A stretch of 64,000 nucleotides of DNA from Onchocerca volvulus (Eukaryota; Nematoda; Chromadorea; Rhabditida; Onchocercidae): NCBI GenBank assembly GCA_000499405.2, contig HG738140.1, positions 10,629,560 through 10,693,559 of the forward strand, written 5' to 3'. The notes beneath the pieces are model-generated. The model saw only the letters and a program-made list of their open reading frames with translations. It did no database searches and was not told the DNA's origin. Below, piece after piece: positions 1 to 14,268 of the stretch. Numbering within the stretch: the first letter of the stretch is position 1; each line of letters begins with the position of its first letter. A program made the position numbers and the translations under genes.

Positions 1-3000
1 TAATTTCTGGGTGTCAAAAAATTGCTAGAAACTGGAAAAAGCACTCAATGCATGTCAAAAGCAACGATGAAGGCATAATCCGGATTCCGGACCATTCTAC
101 ACTATTCAATGTTCGTATCGGGAAAATGCATTTCCTTAAATGACTGTTAGTTAATCGATGAAATTTCGACACTAAATGAACAACAGTACGACAATGATGA
201 AAGAATTGGTAGATTGATTTGATGTGTCCGAATAAATTTGATGAAATAGCGGATAATGTTAATGTTACTGATGGCGGCAGTTATTCTTGGCGATACATCA
301 TCGAACCAATAATTTTCTCACTCATTAATTAGTAAATGGGCGTTGGGCCCAAATGATTTCTTTCTACTAAGCCATCACGAAAAATAATTGTATGCTTGGT
401 TGGCACTTTACTACTTATATTCGTGCATGCAAACACACACAACTCATTCACAGACGAAAACATGCACATGTGTACTACCTGTACATAGGTGGGTACATCT
501 GTGGATCTTGTGGATCTGAATAGATCAGCTCTCCAGTGGTAATGATGAAATATGGTTATTATAGCAAAACGAAAGAATGGACAAATGAACAGAGATGAAC
601 AAACAAATAAATAAGTGGACGAGAGAAATGGACAACGACGATGCCGCCGTGGGGAAAATGAAGACTGTTTTGGTCAGGTCATCGAAGGGGAATGAAGGCC
701 GTTGTCGAAGAAGAAGAAGACGAAGAAGAAGCAGATGTCCATGTCGATGATGCATGCCCAGGCCGCCAATGCATGCAGTGCATGCATATGTTTAGTGTCC
801 AAGGGCATTCATTCCCTACACCGCACCAAGTAGCAACAGCACCATCAACAATTATCATCCACCTCTCTTCCTCTGTCTATCCGTAAATTTACCCAAATGA
901 TCCAAAATCCGATTACCAATCATCAGAACAAGGGAATTGAAGAGAATAAAAAAAAAGAAAACGAAAATGAATTTCGGTTCAATGAGATAGAGAATTCGAG
1001 ATGTAGATTAACCGGGTGACAAATTCAATGTAACCAAGTTCGAAGCTGTTTAGGCTTCAATTGCACCAAGTTACAAAAATGAACTGAAATAAAGGAAAAA
1101 AATCTTAAAATAAAAGATTGAAGTTGGAAAAAAGAGGAAACAGATTAAATGGAAAATAATTCATAAAGATCATCGATGATCAATTAATTATCTAGCTATT
1201 CATGTTAATCGAAAATTGAAATGACTTCCTCTGGATGTAAAATATTCAAATTTGAATATGATCATGTTGGTAACGCTTGATTTAATCTTAACACATCATT
1301 TTAACAAATGTTTGCTTTTCAATCGAATTGATTGCCTCAATTTTCAATCCACTTAACGCAACAGTACCATTCTTTTCTATTTCACTGCGTGTATGCGTAA
1401 ACATCATCGAACATCATCAGAAGCAGCACCAAGAAGCTAATCATAGACACGTGTCTGTGCTGCATTTCCATTAAAAAAATTTACTACACATGAAGATACG
1501 GTAATCGGTCCGAAATACTGTAGAAATTTATGCGGATTCATTCGCTAATATGAAGCGTTAGAAGTCAAAATCGATCGAAAAAAAAATCCAACCATTCTTA
1601 AACAGAGAAACAAGAATAAAAAAATACTGATAAAATTAGAAATGGAATGATAACTTCTTTTTTTTTTTTTTTAATTTGAGCTCACTTAAAATTAGAAAAA
1701 TGAACAGAGCCAAAAAATTGTAATCATTATCATAAACTACGACAATGACAACAATTCATTCTAATTTGTGATAATGAAAAGCAAACATTGCTTCACTTTA
1801 TAAGCAGTGCTGTGATTATAAAAAGAAAATATAGGAGTACCGAATAATGGAATAAATAGAGAAATACAGTAATGAATGCTTTTTTATTCATAGCAAATTG
1901 AAGTTCAGCAATAAATATTCAGACGATGGAAATTTTTTATCTCTCATCTATTTTAATATATTTTGATGTTTGAGATGAATTTTACAAAAAACAAAGAAAA
2001 AAATTACGAAAATTTCGAAAGAATATCAATGGCTTAACAAATGGGTAAATTAAAGGAAGTAGTTTAGCAAAAGCTTAAGAAAAGTGATGTGAGATTTGAG
2101 TGAGCTTAGATTGAAAAACATGGACAAAGGGGTGACAAAAAGTGCTACCCAAGGGACAAATCATTCTCGGCATACTTTAGAATTGATGAAACAATGATAA
2201 ACCGATTGGAAGTATTTATCAATCGCATCTTATCGAAGCACTCATCTCATTAGAAATATCCGACGTTAAATGTATGCGTTGTATGAAATATAATGATAGT
2301 AGATTGATGCTACTATTCCAACTTGAACACACACATGCAAAATGCATCTGTGCATCTCATCTTTTTATCAGTAATGAGCAGTACAAAGCTTAGGCAATTT
2401 AATGTGTGTTTTAAGCAACACTTGCTTATGACGAATAACCACATCCTGAAGTTTTCATTTCCGAAGCTAATGTCGACATTGCAAATTCTCCGACACTTTG
2501 TTACTTACCACTATCAATTGCTCTTCAACTCCCCACATTATTACAACACTCTCGACAATTAAACACTCTCGACAATTAACGTTCTATCATTGCTTGCTAT
2601 TTTCTGATCAGAAGCAAATTTAAGAACGGAAAAGCACAAACACACACACACATCAGAAGGTACGGATAAATAGCTTATTCATATAGAAAAGCATACTTCT
2701 TGAACGTACACTCTCGCATAAGTACATCCTAATCAGTCAGCTGAAGACATCATCGTTCACAAGTTATCTTGAAGAAGTTCAAAATAAAAACTTTCCCCTC
2801 AAGAGGTAAGGAGCAGAAGGATGGAGCGAAGAGGCGAAAGAGTATGATGCATTTCGAGTAAATTCACATCTAGCAATGTTTTGATTGTTTATTTGTTTAC
2901 TTACATATTTATTTCTTTATCTGACGCATCGCATCGCATCACATCCCTTTATGCAAGGATAGTGAATTGGACCGATCTGAGGTGGAAGGCTTACCATCGA

Positions 3001-6000
3001 TGATGCGAAATGTCTTCGAGAAACAAACAAACAAACAAAAACTCGTTTCTCTGTTGTCAACAATTGACTTGCTGCCATTCTCGAGACTGTTTCATTTGTG
3101 TGCAACATGGATATGTATGGGTGTGCATGTGCATGTGCATGACAATGGAATTGAATTGAAATGACAAAAGATGGAATATACCAACCAACCTTCAATGCTG
3201 TGCCTTTGCCGCCTGCACACCGCAGATTTTTCCGAACTTCAACACCGATGACGATTGCAAGGAGCTGTCTTTCTTTCTCTTAAACAATCTATTTACAATC
3301 ACAAGTGAAAAGAAAGAACAGTTGTAGTTGTTGTAGTGATAATAATAATAAAATGGGGCGCCACAGAAACTTCCGTTCCCAATTACGGTCGATCACCGAG
3401 AGAGGAACGAGTGAGCGCCGTAGGCTCGAGAACGAACCTCCGAAAAAGCGGCCTCCACGGGACACAACGCTGGCTGCTGAACAGACACGGGTGGAATGCG
3501 TGGAATGAGCATGAAGAATTTCTGTAACGCTTGCAATCTCATAGGGCGGAGTATGGCAGGGCGTGGCGTCATCATCTACGTTTACGCCCACTCATATATC
3601 AATCATATGGGTGTGTGCGTGTGTGAGTATGCGTGCACGCTTGCTCCACCTTTCCCTTGCATCCTTTCAAATTGTCCATCAGTTCGTTGAAAATGTTCGT
3701 CATTTGAGAACAGCGAAACTGTAGTGACCCGTGAGTGGTATCCACTTGACCGGTCATGAATACAAACTTGTGGTCAGATGATCTTTGGATTGATTTTTCG
3801 GATTGTTTCACTGAACAAACTTGACAGTTCCATCATAGCATAGCAGTCGCCAGATAAATAGCGATGATATCTAAGATTAGATAGACATTTAAGTTTACCT
3901 GTTGAAACAGCACTTATTTCATCTTCTTTATATTCCCATTATCGCTCTTATTTATCCATCTTATCATCAGAACTCATCTTAAAACTATGCTACCTTATCT
4001 TTTTGCATTATATTAAAATGAATGGCCATTATCACTTATCCAAAATTATCAAACACTGATATAGCGATCTTTCCAGAAGCTATACATATTAAAATGTTTG
4101 GTTTGCTATAATTTGGAAGTAATAGCCGTAGGTTTGATTTACCGCTTCATTGTTTCTAAATATGTTTCCAACTTTTAATTCATTATTCATTAAAGCAAAT
4201 GAAAACTAAAATTAATTGCTATGAGGCTCTTACCTTATTTATACATATTTGTGGCCGAAGTTACGCTATTAACTCAAATATGCATCTTCTACCGTTCTTC
4301 CATCAAAATCCATCACATTATGGGATGATATTCGAGTGAATTGGAAGGAAGACAAATGTTCGGTTGCAGCTAAAGTTACATTTTTAGGGAACTTCTAGAT
4401 ATCAACAAATAATTTAGTAAATAATCCAACACATTAAAATTGATGGACTTTATATCTCATGTATTTTGCATCTATTTAAATTACATATTTAAATTATCAA
4501 TAAAGTTATTGATAAGCGCAGCTTCTTTTATTTGTGAACTTTTAATGCATAGCTTTTGTTGTGTTGGCGGCTCTATTTGCAATATTCTTTCGATAATGGA
4601 GAAGAGTCTTTCGTTGAACACTGATAAGCAGATTAACACAACAAACCAACAATGAAGCTACAGTATTTTACGATCCTCTTTAATGGACAGTAATCTGTGC
4701 TGTCATTACTAGAATAGTTAGTTAGTGAAGAACCATTCCATCAATCAAGAAATAATCGTTAGAGATGATAAGTAAATTGAAATTTTTGCGAATTTTTAAA
4801 TCATTAAGTAAGACTTAGAGATATTTTCAGCAGACTTCAACAATGATAACTTAATTTGTCTTCATATTGGAATATCAATACAGCTTCTTCAACTTGATTC
4901 ATCATAATCGAAAATGATATAGCTTAGAAACGAGTCAGTATTGTCCACTTTGTTTAGCCTATAATCTTCCGAAGATATTTCAGTTTCTCTGTACAAAACA
5001 AAGAAAATTAAATTTGAGATCTTCGTAAATATATCAAATTTCGAAAATCATTATCGTTCTCACTGAAATTTTATCTGTATGAATCAGTATGTTCAATCAT
5101 ATTTCTTATCAGCGCGAAGATCAATACTAATGTTTAGCAAACACTAAGTGCCATTGTCAGGAAGCATTATGAGCACTTCATATTTCTTGATATTCTTCCA
5201 ATTCAAACTTCCAATATTGAGAACTGTAATTTTTTAGTGTATATTTATGAAAACTTTTATTTTCATGACTTATCAATCTGGAATTTTCCAAATTTTGTAC
5301 TTTTTCTGTCAAAATGGATAAAATATTTGCCGAATGATCTAAATGATGAAATAGAAAGATATAATTTTATTCTTCGTTTCGCAATTACTTGGAATTTTTA
5401 AAAATTTTTAATCGCAAAATGATTGCATGTCGAAAACACTTTCTGTTTTAAAAACTTGAGAAATGAAAAATAGATTGGATATAGATGTCAAAAAAGATCG
5501 CACCATCAAATTTACTGACAAACTTAACTTAATTGAGCAATCGGAATCATATCCATGTCTAACTATGATAAATTATTATTGCAAAGAATTTTACGCTCGA
5601 ACTCGATCACTGATTGTATCAGATAATCTTTCGGTTTATGTTATCGGAAGATTTTTTATGTTACTTATCAATCTTGTAAATGAATTTTTAAATGCATATT
5701 TCTTCTGAAAAATCAACAAATGAATGTCCTAAAAAGAGGAATGGGAAGAAGGTTGGTGACATTCTTTTGAGAGCATACTATGCTTAAGCTTGAATATAGA
5801 TGACCAGTCAATTGGTTTGGTTACCAAGCATTCATTGCAAATCATCATCTATCATCCATTTTCATGAAAATCCTGAAAATCATTTTGCGCTCATTCATCC
5901 GACCCATTTTCTTCTGACCTATTTCACGCATCATTCCTTCTTCTTACTCTCATCAATCCCTTCTCGTTGCTATCTCAATTTTCCTGGATATTATATGGAG

Positions 6001-7323
6001 TATTTGCCTGGAGTCGTTTAATATATTTGCAACCTTTTACTAGAAGTTCGAGCAAAAGATCATTTTAACCAAGCTAGACACTGCAGTCTTATCAGAAAAA
6101 GCTGGAGAAATGTGTCTCAAGTGTGATTTTCTGTCGAGGTCTGACCAATCAAAATCAAAAAACAAAGATCACATTTTTCAAAGCTAAAAAAAAAAAAATC
6201 TTGCTGCAGATGAAGAGAAACAAAAATTTATATATTTTTAAATATTCCAACTTTTAATCCACTATTTTAAATAATAATGGTGTTTACACTGACTTGAAAT
6301 GTGTTCTGTCAGGCTAGCTGGTAAATTTTAATGTTTTTTCTAGCAAAGTTTTTTCCAAAATTCTAGGAATATCATTGTCATTCTTAATATTGGAGTATTT
6401 TCTTTCGAGGAAAAGGTATTTTGCAGTTTTCTCAGTCCATTTCAGTTTTATCAAATATCGGCGATATTAAAAAGGGAACAAATTGAGCCAATTGCATAGG
6501 TGATCGATCTAGAAAAGCACTAATGCTAAACAATCCGTCAGCTGTGTACTGCTGCAGGTCTGTTTCGGTTATACTTCAGAATTTATTTGAATTGCACTAT
6601 TGCTGGATTAGTTTTGCGGAGTGCGTTCCGCCATTAAAATTTGCATCAAAATTTTCGCAAAAAAAAAAAAAAAAAAAAGAAAGGCAACTCCTCCATGCCA
6701 ATGTGATGATTATTTATGCAAATATCCATCATGCTAAGAATGCTGAACGCTCCCATCGCCTGAAATCTCTCAAAAAAAGCATTGCGTCGAAATCAATCCA
6801 TTAACGGCATTTATTCTTCTCCACATCCATTTCATTCATAATAAAGCTGCCTTCCACCAGCATACATTATATTTATTCATTTCATGCTTTCGCATATCAC
6901 CAAAATTCAGAATAAAAAAAAAACATAAGCACTTTTCCCTACAGAATTTCTCAAAATAACTTTTTAAGTTTTAATTGATGTGAACTGAATTGAGCGAAAC
7001 AAAAAAAATTAAATCAAACTAAACAAATTAAATGAAATAGACCCTGAATCTAAGAAATTATGAATAATTTTTTGGAGAAAACCAATCTGATCTCGGATCA
7101 GTATACACTGGAAAATTTTTCGAACAGTTTGTAACTTTCCACGCAGATAATCAAAAAATTTGATCCATGGAGACAACTTAACAAAATGCAAATGTCTTGA
7201 AGAATAATACTTGTAGATCAGTAATGAAATAAATTTCAGCCAAAAAGAGTTTTCAATTATTCATCACAAACTGATGTCAAAAAGTGACATTTTTGGAAAA
7301 AAATCTGCTCAAAGTAACAACTG

Positions 7324-7401
7324 TATAAATTTAGTTGCTCGTTTTTTATGAAATTTTTAACACATGAATATAAATTTAGCTGCTCGTTTTTTATGAAATT
7401 T
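7324..7401 (+). repeat. 33-bp direct repeat, two copies
   Basis: Copies at 7324-7356 and 7369-7401 match at 32 of 33 positions (T to C at the twelfth base), with a 12-base spacer. Each contains the core TGCTCGTTTTTTATGAAATT. There is no coding capacity. It looks like a recent local duplication. Confidence 0.85.
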
Positions 7402-8573
7402 AATTAGCTTCGGTTTTTTTTTTTTTTTTTTTTATTAACAACACTTTATATTTGTCTAAAAATAAGAATGAGATTTCCTCATGCTTCCGGTGAATCTCGT
7501 TACTAATCATAAAAAAGTAGAACGATTTTAGTCGACAAATTATGATATCATGTTAAAATGAATAGTGAAATGCAGTTTCACACAGAAATGATGTCACTTT
7601 TGAATGAAAATCAGCAAAATAATCTTCAGCGGGTGCATCATTTGTGTCGCAGTTTACAGTTACTAATGTAATTTTTGATTTCCATGAAATTACTTAGAAA
7701 TTAATAATGATGCCCCAATAAAGTCCACAATGCAAGACCTAGAAATATTCTATTCGTCGAGGAGAATAATTGGCTTTTGAAAAGAAAAGAATTTTGTCAA
7801 AGTCTAACACTGAGATAGCCTATACGAAAATTTGGCCAATGTTAGAAGTTTCTTCATCCATACGCTATTTTCAGATTTGCATTGTCAAAATAGTAATAAT
7901 GTCACGGATGCATACGAATGCATATTTTGTCAAATTTATTATATCTACGTGAAGTAATTTCACGAAAACATGAAGCAAATAAATCCTCAATCACAGTAAC
8001 ACAACGGGAGATTTCAATTATATCTTTCTTTTTCATAATCAAATTTAAAAAATCTTAGATGGAGAACTACTTTAGACATCATTCTATTTAATTCTGCTCA
8101 TACGATTACACTGTTAAGATGGTCCCTCTAATGCCTGATTTACAAAAATCTCCACTGCGCTTGCAGACACCGCAAATCATGGCATCCCAAATCATAACTT
8201 CAATTCCAGCACTGCAAACTATATCTCTTCTCGCAACATTATTTTATAAATTTCTAGCATCGAAAAAAAAATATCGTCTCATGTCCATCAGAATCCAAAA
8301 ATATACAACTCCTTCATAAGAATTTCTACCCGATCCTAGAATTTCCTTCGAAATTTTAAGAAATCCAGAACCACCAAAAGAAAAACTGAAATGCTAGATG
8401 AATATCCCAATTTAATCATAAACTGCACAACTGCAAGAAACATCTCAAAAACTCTTTATTTTAGATATCAAAAAGTAGTTTAGTATACGAAAAGCCAGGA
8501 GATGAACAATTATTTCAACAGCTTTAAACAGGAAGATTTTGAATGATGGATAATGGACAATCTTTATTATAAC

Positions 8574-8616
8574 AGAATCAGCATGTCAAAAAATACTTTT
8601 TTGATATGCTGATTCT
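8574..8616. repeat. short near-perfect inverted repeat (hairpin)
   Basis: Two 20-base arms, 8574-8593 and 8597-8616, flank a 3-base loop. The only mismatch would be a G-U pair in RNA, so all 20 positions could pair. The arms run from AGAATCAGCAT to its complement and meet in an A6/T6 tract. At 43 nt it is shorter than a usual microRNA precursor, and it could instead be a solo remnant of a fold-back element. Confidence 0.8.
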
Positions 8617-9188
8617 TGGAACGACCAAATCATTTGTTTGTTGTTTCTATTTTATATCGTCTTTGCTACGCGAGCAATTAAGATGAATTTAGCGAAAGAT
8701 TTGGCAAAAAAGCAATCAAGATGAATTTGTCGCGGAAGTTCAATTTTTCTTGCATAAAACAGCTTACAACAGCGCATCAAAATAGTATGAGATTGCTCCG
8801 TAACATAAGGATGCTCGCATGATTACAGCATAATACAAATAAGAAATAAAAGCATTTGAAGACTATGCAAACATTGAAAAATTACGACAAATCCTCCAGC
8901 AGCAAATCGTATTTCTTATACATAAATACTAGTGAAGAAAAGAAAATTCAAAAATATGTAGGTTGACAAATCTAATCGTCATTTGTATGTTAAAATAAAA
9001 ATCGAAAAACATAGAACGGACAGTTTTGCAAAAAATTTCCAAAAACAATACCTGTGAACTTTTGATTATTAGTGCGGATTCCAGATATCAAGAAGATTTT
9101 CCTGAACTTTCCGTTTAAAAATAATTTTAAACGTTCACTCAAAAAAGTTGCAATTTTTTGAATTTAGATAATAAAACGATGAATCACA

Positions 9189-12100
9189 TTAGATTTGTTG
9201 CTTTCTCTGAGTTTGATTAGCAACATTGATATACTTCTTTACAAGTCTATCTGTCAAAGATCGTCGCACATTTTTCATATTGTGAAGACCCGGAATTACG
9301 TTCTGTAATTTCTTACCAGGAGAATCATCCATTTCTGAAAATTTCACGATTGATTTTTAATTAGATATCCCACCTTTATTTTTCATTTACTTACCTCCCC
9401 TCCCTATACTTTTGCAATCCCTAACATATGCGACATTATTTTAAAATATAATAAACTATTATGCTATGTTTTAAAAATTCAAAAAATGTGAATGTGAAAC
9501 TGTGTAGAATGAACAAAATAGGGTGATGTGATAAATTCAATAATGAGCAAATTCGGTGCAAATTCTGGTTACCGAAAAAAAAAAAAAAAGAAGCTATCAG
9601 ATATTGTGAATAATCATGCACATAATCTTGCTAGATACGGTCATTGTATGTTTTTGTATTACTACATTACATGCGATATATTATCAATTTTTATGAAAAA
9701 AAAAAAATGGTCACTCACTTTTACTAGAAACTAGTAATGCTCGTGCTGAAGAAGCATTCTGTTTAGCTGTAGACTTCAAGTCAGCTTGAAATTTTGGTTT
9801 CAGTTTCTTAAAGTCTTTTTTATGGGATACGACGTCAGGTTGACGAATAATTTTTCTCTTGTTACCATTGCTGCTATCAACTCCCAGAGATTTCTCGTTT
9901 TTAGTTCTTGAAGAATCGCTCGCTTTCTTCAATAGCTGACTAACTATTCGGTCATTTTTACGTCTCTTTGGAACAGGTGATTCGTTGGCCGAGTTGCTAC
10001 TATCTAAGCTATTACTTCGATAAATCATTGATGTAACCCGAAAAATTGTTAAAAGCTGTAAACCAAGATTAAAAAAATGTGGAAAATAAAACAATTACAA
10101 CTGATATAAATAGGTGCAGATCAAAAGTTACAAAATTAAAAAATAACAGATAAGAAACTGTCAGAAATAATTAATATGGTATTCTCAAAATTTCGTTGAC
10201 AGCAATTTTTTTAAATGTAGAAAATAAAACGTATATATCATATTAATGTATATATCAAAAGATATTTTGAATCTAGTTTCATTCATAAGACAGCGACCTC
10301 TTTTTAAATGCCTTAGCTATTATTACATATATATTTTTTTTAAAAAAGTGCTTTATACATACACAAAAAAAAGAAAAAAAGAAAAAACCTATAAGAAAAA
10401 AAGAAAAAAAAAAAAACTATCGGGCATTGAAACAAAATAAGGCTCACTATAACGTTAATGATAAAGAATACTAGAGTTTCCCAGAGGTGCAATTTTTTGA
10501 AAAAATAAATCAAAAATAGTAAGTGAAAGAGATAGGTCAACTTTAATGAAGAAAATATGAGATAAGGAAGCAATGATTTGATCTAATTGATAAAAGAAAC
10601 AGAGAGACTGTCTGAAATTGATTTAACCTTATATATGTTGAAGCGAATTGAGCACGAGCAATATTTTTATCATCATTCTTCAACATCTATTCATCTTTGA
10701 AAACAATAAAACAATACCTAAATCTTCTGTATTCTCCACACGTTCATGAGACGTCGATGATGAAATGTTCCTGGTATTTACTTTTTCACCGGTTATCAAT
10801 GTTTTTGAATTTTCTTTCCCCTTGGTGCTTTTTGAATTCGAGCTTTTAGATGACGAAGGCAGGATCTTAACTTGATTGAAAATCTGAAAAAAACAATGAA
10901 ATTCACCGGACAAGTTGACTGCCTCTTCCTACTGCCTTCCATTTATTTGCCTCAACCGCCCTACAAAGAACCATAAAAGTTTGCATGAAAAAACGATCCG
11001 AAAAAAAACCTACTAACTGAACAATCCCATAATCTATTTTGTTCGCATACGGCGTTTCATAAGCCAATTTAAAAAGCTGGCTCAGAAAAGACACATATTC
11101 ATCTTGCAGAAGCCTCTTGATATTTTTATCGAGTTCCTTCGAGAACTTTTCTTTTTCTACCATAACCTTGTTATAAGCAGAAAAATAAAAATGCATGTTT
11201 AAATCTTATTCATTATAGATTCATTTTAATATTTCCTCTCAACAAAACCAAAATATTTGTTTCTCTTATCAAACATCACCGAATAAAACTATCCCCAAAT
11301 CACCTAGTTTTTGTCAGATATTTTGATATTGCTGAGAAAATGATGCATGCCACGAATTTTTTTAAGCTTCTGTTTTATCACTACCCTAAAAATGAAACGA
11401 TCATCTGAATACTGTACAAGATGAGAAAACTCATGAAAATTTTTAACAGGCGCAAAAAAACATATGAAAGTTTGGCTATAAATTTCATAAGTTGCTTTGC
11501 GGACTTTTAAATTATACTACAGAAACACTAAACAGAAAATGTTACTGCTTCTGGTTTTTGTATACATTTTTGCCAAGGTAACGTTCCACACAACCAGTAA
11601 AGTATATTATATCCAAGTATTTCTAAGTCGCCTCTATATGAAGGAGCACAACCACGATGAGCATCCAATGAAGTAAAGAGCAAAGTACCATTATGAGCTG
11701 AAAAAAAAAAAAAGTTATCATAAAGCACATTGGACAGTTGCACTACTTTAGAATCATTAATTTGATATCAAATCTCAGAGTGCAAAAACATTTCATACTT
11801 ATCCATTACTCATTAAAACTCTTACCCCTTTTTTTATCTGGTTTGTCGACATTTCCTTTTGCTAATCTTGCAAGTCCGAAATCGACCAAAAAACATCTGG
11901 AATATTCGTTTTTTGATGCCAAGAGAATGTTGTCTGCTTTTAGATCACCATGAACGTAATCCTGAAACTGTCAACTAGTAGAAAATCAGAAGAACGAAAT
12001 TACTGATGACTTTCTATATTAAACTAATAAAATTTCGTATTTAAAAGATGGTTATGAAAAAAAATTATTATATTACAATCTACTGGAACCGATGCATTTG

Positions 12101-13095
12101 GATTGTGAACACGGAACACCAACGTGGTCCTGCATGTATGATAAACAATCGACGCACTGCTTCGCAATTGTCAATGTCAAATGCATATCGAAAACACCAT
12201 TATTCGCTGCACGATACATTTCCAGAGATTTTTCATAACGTGGCATGATCAAAAATCGTAACTTCTCACCATTATATGTAAATAAGCCACTACTCACGTA
12301 GGGAGGTAAACCGATATGGCTGATTTCTGCAAAATTAATCAAAAGATAACTGATTTTCTTTAATTATTATTTATATGAATTCATAATTTTCCGGAATTGA
12401 AAAATTAAATGGAAAACTGATTGAACGAACTCTTCTTATCCATCCAATCCTTCAGTTTCTGCAGTGTTAAAATTCGCTGGAAGACTGTAATTTCCGTGAA
12501 AAGTGGGCCATTTGCATGTGGTTCAATTTTAATTGCAAGCGAACCAGTTTTGCCATATTCTTTACTATTTTCCTGAAATCTAATTCAGTGAAATATTGCG
12601 TAAAATGGATAACATAATATCATAAATTAAAGGAAATTATACAAGGAAGATAAAATATTTAGACTGTGAAACAGAAACAAGAAGACAAGTAGAAATACAT
12701 TTCGATATCTTGCATAAGTAGCAGTTATATGTCTAATGAGGTGATGCTTATGCCTTCTGAAACTAGTCTCTTACTCATGGAATATATATAGACGATAGCA
12801 ACAATAATTCTATAAGTGGATTTTCGAAAAAAAAAATTATTTTGCTTAAAGTAAAAAAAGAAAAAATATTTTTCCATGTAGATACATACGCCAGCATATT
12901 AATGCCAAATTTTAACCATATCCAAAACTTATTTCAAGTTTGAAAAACTACTTGTCTTCCGGAGTAAATTCGTCCAAAACCACCGTGTGCAAATTCTTTT
13001 TCAATGATGAATCGCTGCTTGAGAGTATCTGTGATGATCGTCTTCTCCACAATAACACAAGCCAACTGATGTGCTTTCTTCCGTGAAGCTGGCAT
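9189..13095 (-). CDS. vrk-1: VRK-family serine/threonine kinase
   Basis: This is a nuclear casein-kinase-1-like kinase of the vaccinia-related kinase family; in animals VRK1 phosphorylates BAF and chromatin proteins. Exons, high to low: 13095-12952, 12572-12431, 12326-12124, 11961-11826, 11697-11546, 11166-11018, 10960-10933, 10883-10718, about 9999-9719, 9334-9189. Reading phase carries through exons 1-8 and from exon 9 to 10; the exon 8-9 junction (10000-10717) is unresolved and may hide a small exon. Visible: glycine loop HGGFG (residues 37-41), ATP lysine in LAIKIE (K63), catalytic [10 protein letters not shown] (D169), metal-binding DFG (D190; most VRKs have DYG), and the VRK signature FTSLDAHRG with [10 protein letters not shown] basic, Ser-rich tail with PKRRK follows, giving roughly 540 residues. 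The start is the first Met, just after an acceptor-like TTTTTTCAAG, so trans-splicing is likely. It is divergent from the small gene and dsh at 14269-23357. Confidence 0.9.
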
Positions 13096-14268
13096 TGCTT
13101 GAAAAAACAGAACGATATCAAAGTGAAATATCAAATTCTTGGAAATTTAAATAATCTGGGAGAATAAGTGCAAGAAGACACAGATATTCTCTTTCATCTA
13201 ATGAGCACAGCCACTTCCTGATAACCGAGATAACCTGTATGATAATGATAAGGGTAGGAAGTAGTACCATTCCAACATACCTTCACTCAACTTCACAAAT
13301 TCCTACAATGAATCTTCGCGCTGTAACGGAAAGAAATGAATCCTAAAATGGCACTATAACATTTCTGTCAATAAATTCTCATCTCTTCGTGGTACTCTCT
13401 CATAAATCTTATCGATCTCTATCGTTTCTCCAAATGAAATACCATCTTTCCTGTATCCACTTATTCTATGACTTTCCTCTCTATCACGCAAGACCATTCA
13501 CTAAATCCTACCATTTTCTGTCTCTCCCTAAATTGTATAGTCAATGCTAATATCTCCTAATCTTATCCCTCGAAATTGTGCTTATTAGGGTTCTTCAATC
13601 TGACTGCCATAATTGAAACTCGCCGAGCAAGTTGTGGTACGAGTAGCCAAAAATCAATTCTTTACTACAAGAGGTTTGTGAGGTATTTTTTGTCTGATCT
13701 TTTTTTGGGAAGTTAGCGTCTTGTCTTGTCCATCGATTCGTTGATAAGATATGATCAGTTGGTACTATATGCAGTACACATGTGAATGACAAATTAATGA
13801 TACATTTCGGATTTACGTTGAATTCATGCTTAATTAGCGCAGTTAGTTCATTACTAATTAAGCTTATATGGTGTATTATTGGCCGTACTACTTGAAAATT
13901 GTTAAAATTGCCAGCAAGGAAGCAAATTGTGCCCAATGCTCAATTACTCGTATCTTATCAATGTACTATATTGAATGACTGGATATATTTAACTAAATGA
14001 CCAGGCTACTGTAATCTTCACAGATCACTTCATCGAATGGCCAGATGTGCTTCTTTGAATGAATCTATATACTGAAGATTAAACATACGTCCATGAGCCA
14101 CTTTGCAGAGATTAAATTAATTAAAAAACTTGCCAATAATAAGCAGTAAATAAATTATCCATGCTTTTGCATTAATTAATTTCTATATTCCAATGATATT
14201 GAACTTCTTTGAGAACATTTGCGGAATTTAAAATATTTTTCAAATTATTGCGAAAATTATTCAGAATA
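13096..14268. other. divergent intergenic region with possible retroelement scrap
   Basis: This spacer separates the VRK start (leftward) from the small gene at 14269 (rightward) and should hold both promoters; I see no defined promoter motif. On the plus strand, 13996-14058 is an open stretch reading TVIFTDHFIEWPDV before a stop. It resembles the first catalytic-Asp region of retroelement integrases (TDHF-x-x-W-x-(E/D)), but it is only about 20 codons long with a stop just upstream. A minus-strand open frame of 113 codons at 13595-13936 matches nothing I know. Confidence 0.35.

Larger units (their letters stand above)
1..9188. other. long gene-poor region
   Basis: I find no exon chain here. 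Open frames are short, low in complexity or rich in simple residues, and none resembles a family I know. Two patches, about 560-870 and 2930-3660, are clearly richer in G+C and in CA/TG/GCATGC runs than the surrounding DNA; they may be 5' regions of a gene lying outside the window. Poly(A)/poly(T) runs lie near 1660, 6660 and 7415. The only ordered structures I see are the direct repeat at 7324-7401 and the hairpin at 8574-8616, listed separately. Confidence 0.5.

Noticed and set aside
692..886. Acidic open frame starting MKAVVEEEEDEEE
   Set aside because: The acid run is a simple GAA repeat; the rest shows no family and no splice links.
3289..3591. Overlapping open frames on both strands, one Arg-rich
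   Set aside because: They exist because this patch is G+C-richer and so has fewer stops; several frames are open at once and none resembles a protein family.
10246..10573. Lys-rich and Phe-rich frames around A-runs
   Set aside because: Translations of poly(A)/poly(T) tracts inside the unresolved VRK intron.
13595..13936. 113-codon open frame on the minus strand
   Set aside because: No recognisable motif, no splice context and no neighbouring exons; composition is compatible with a chance frame. Kept only as part of the intergenic description.
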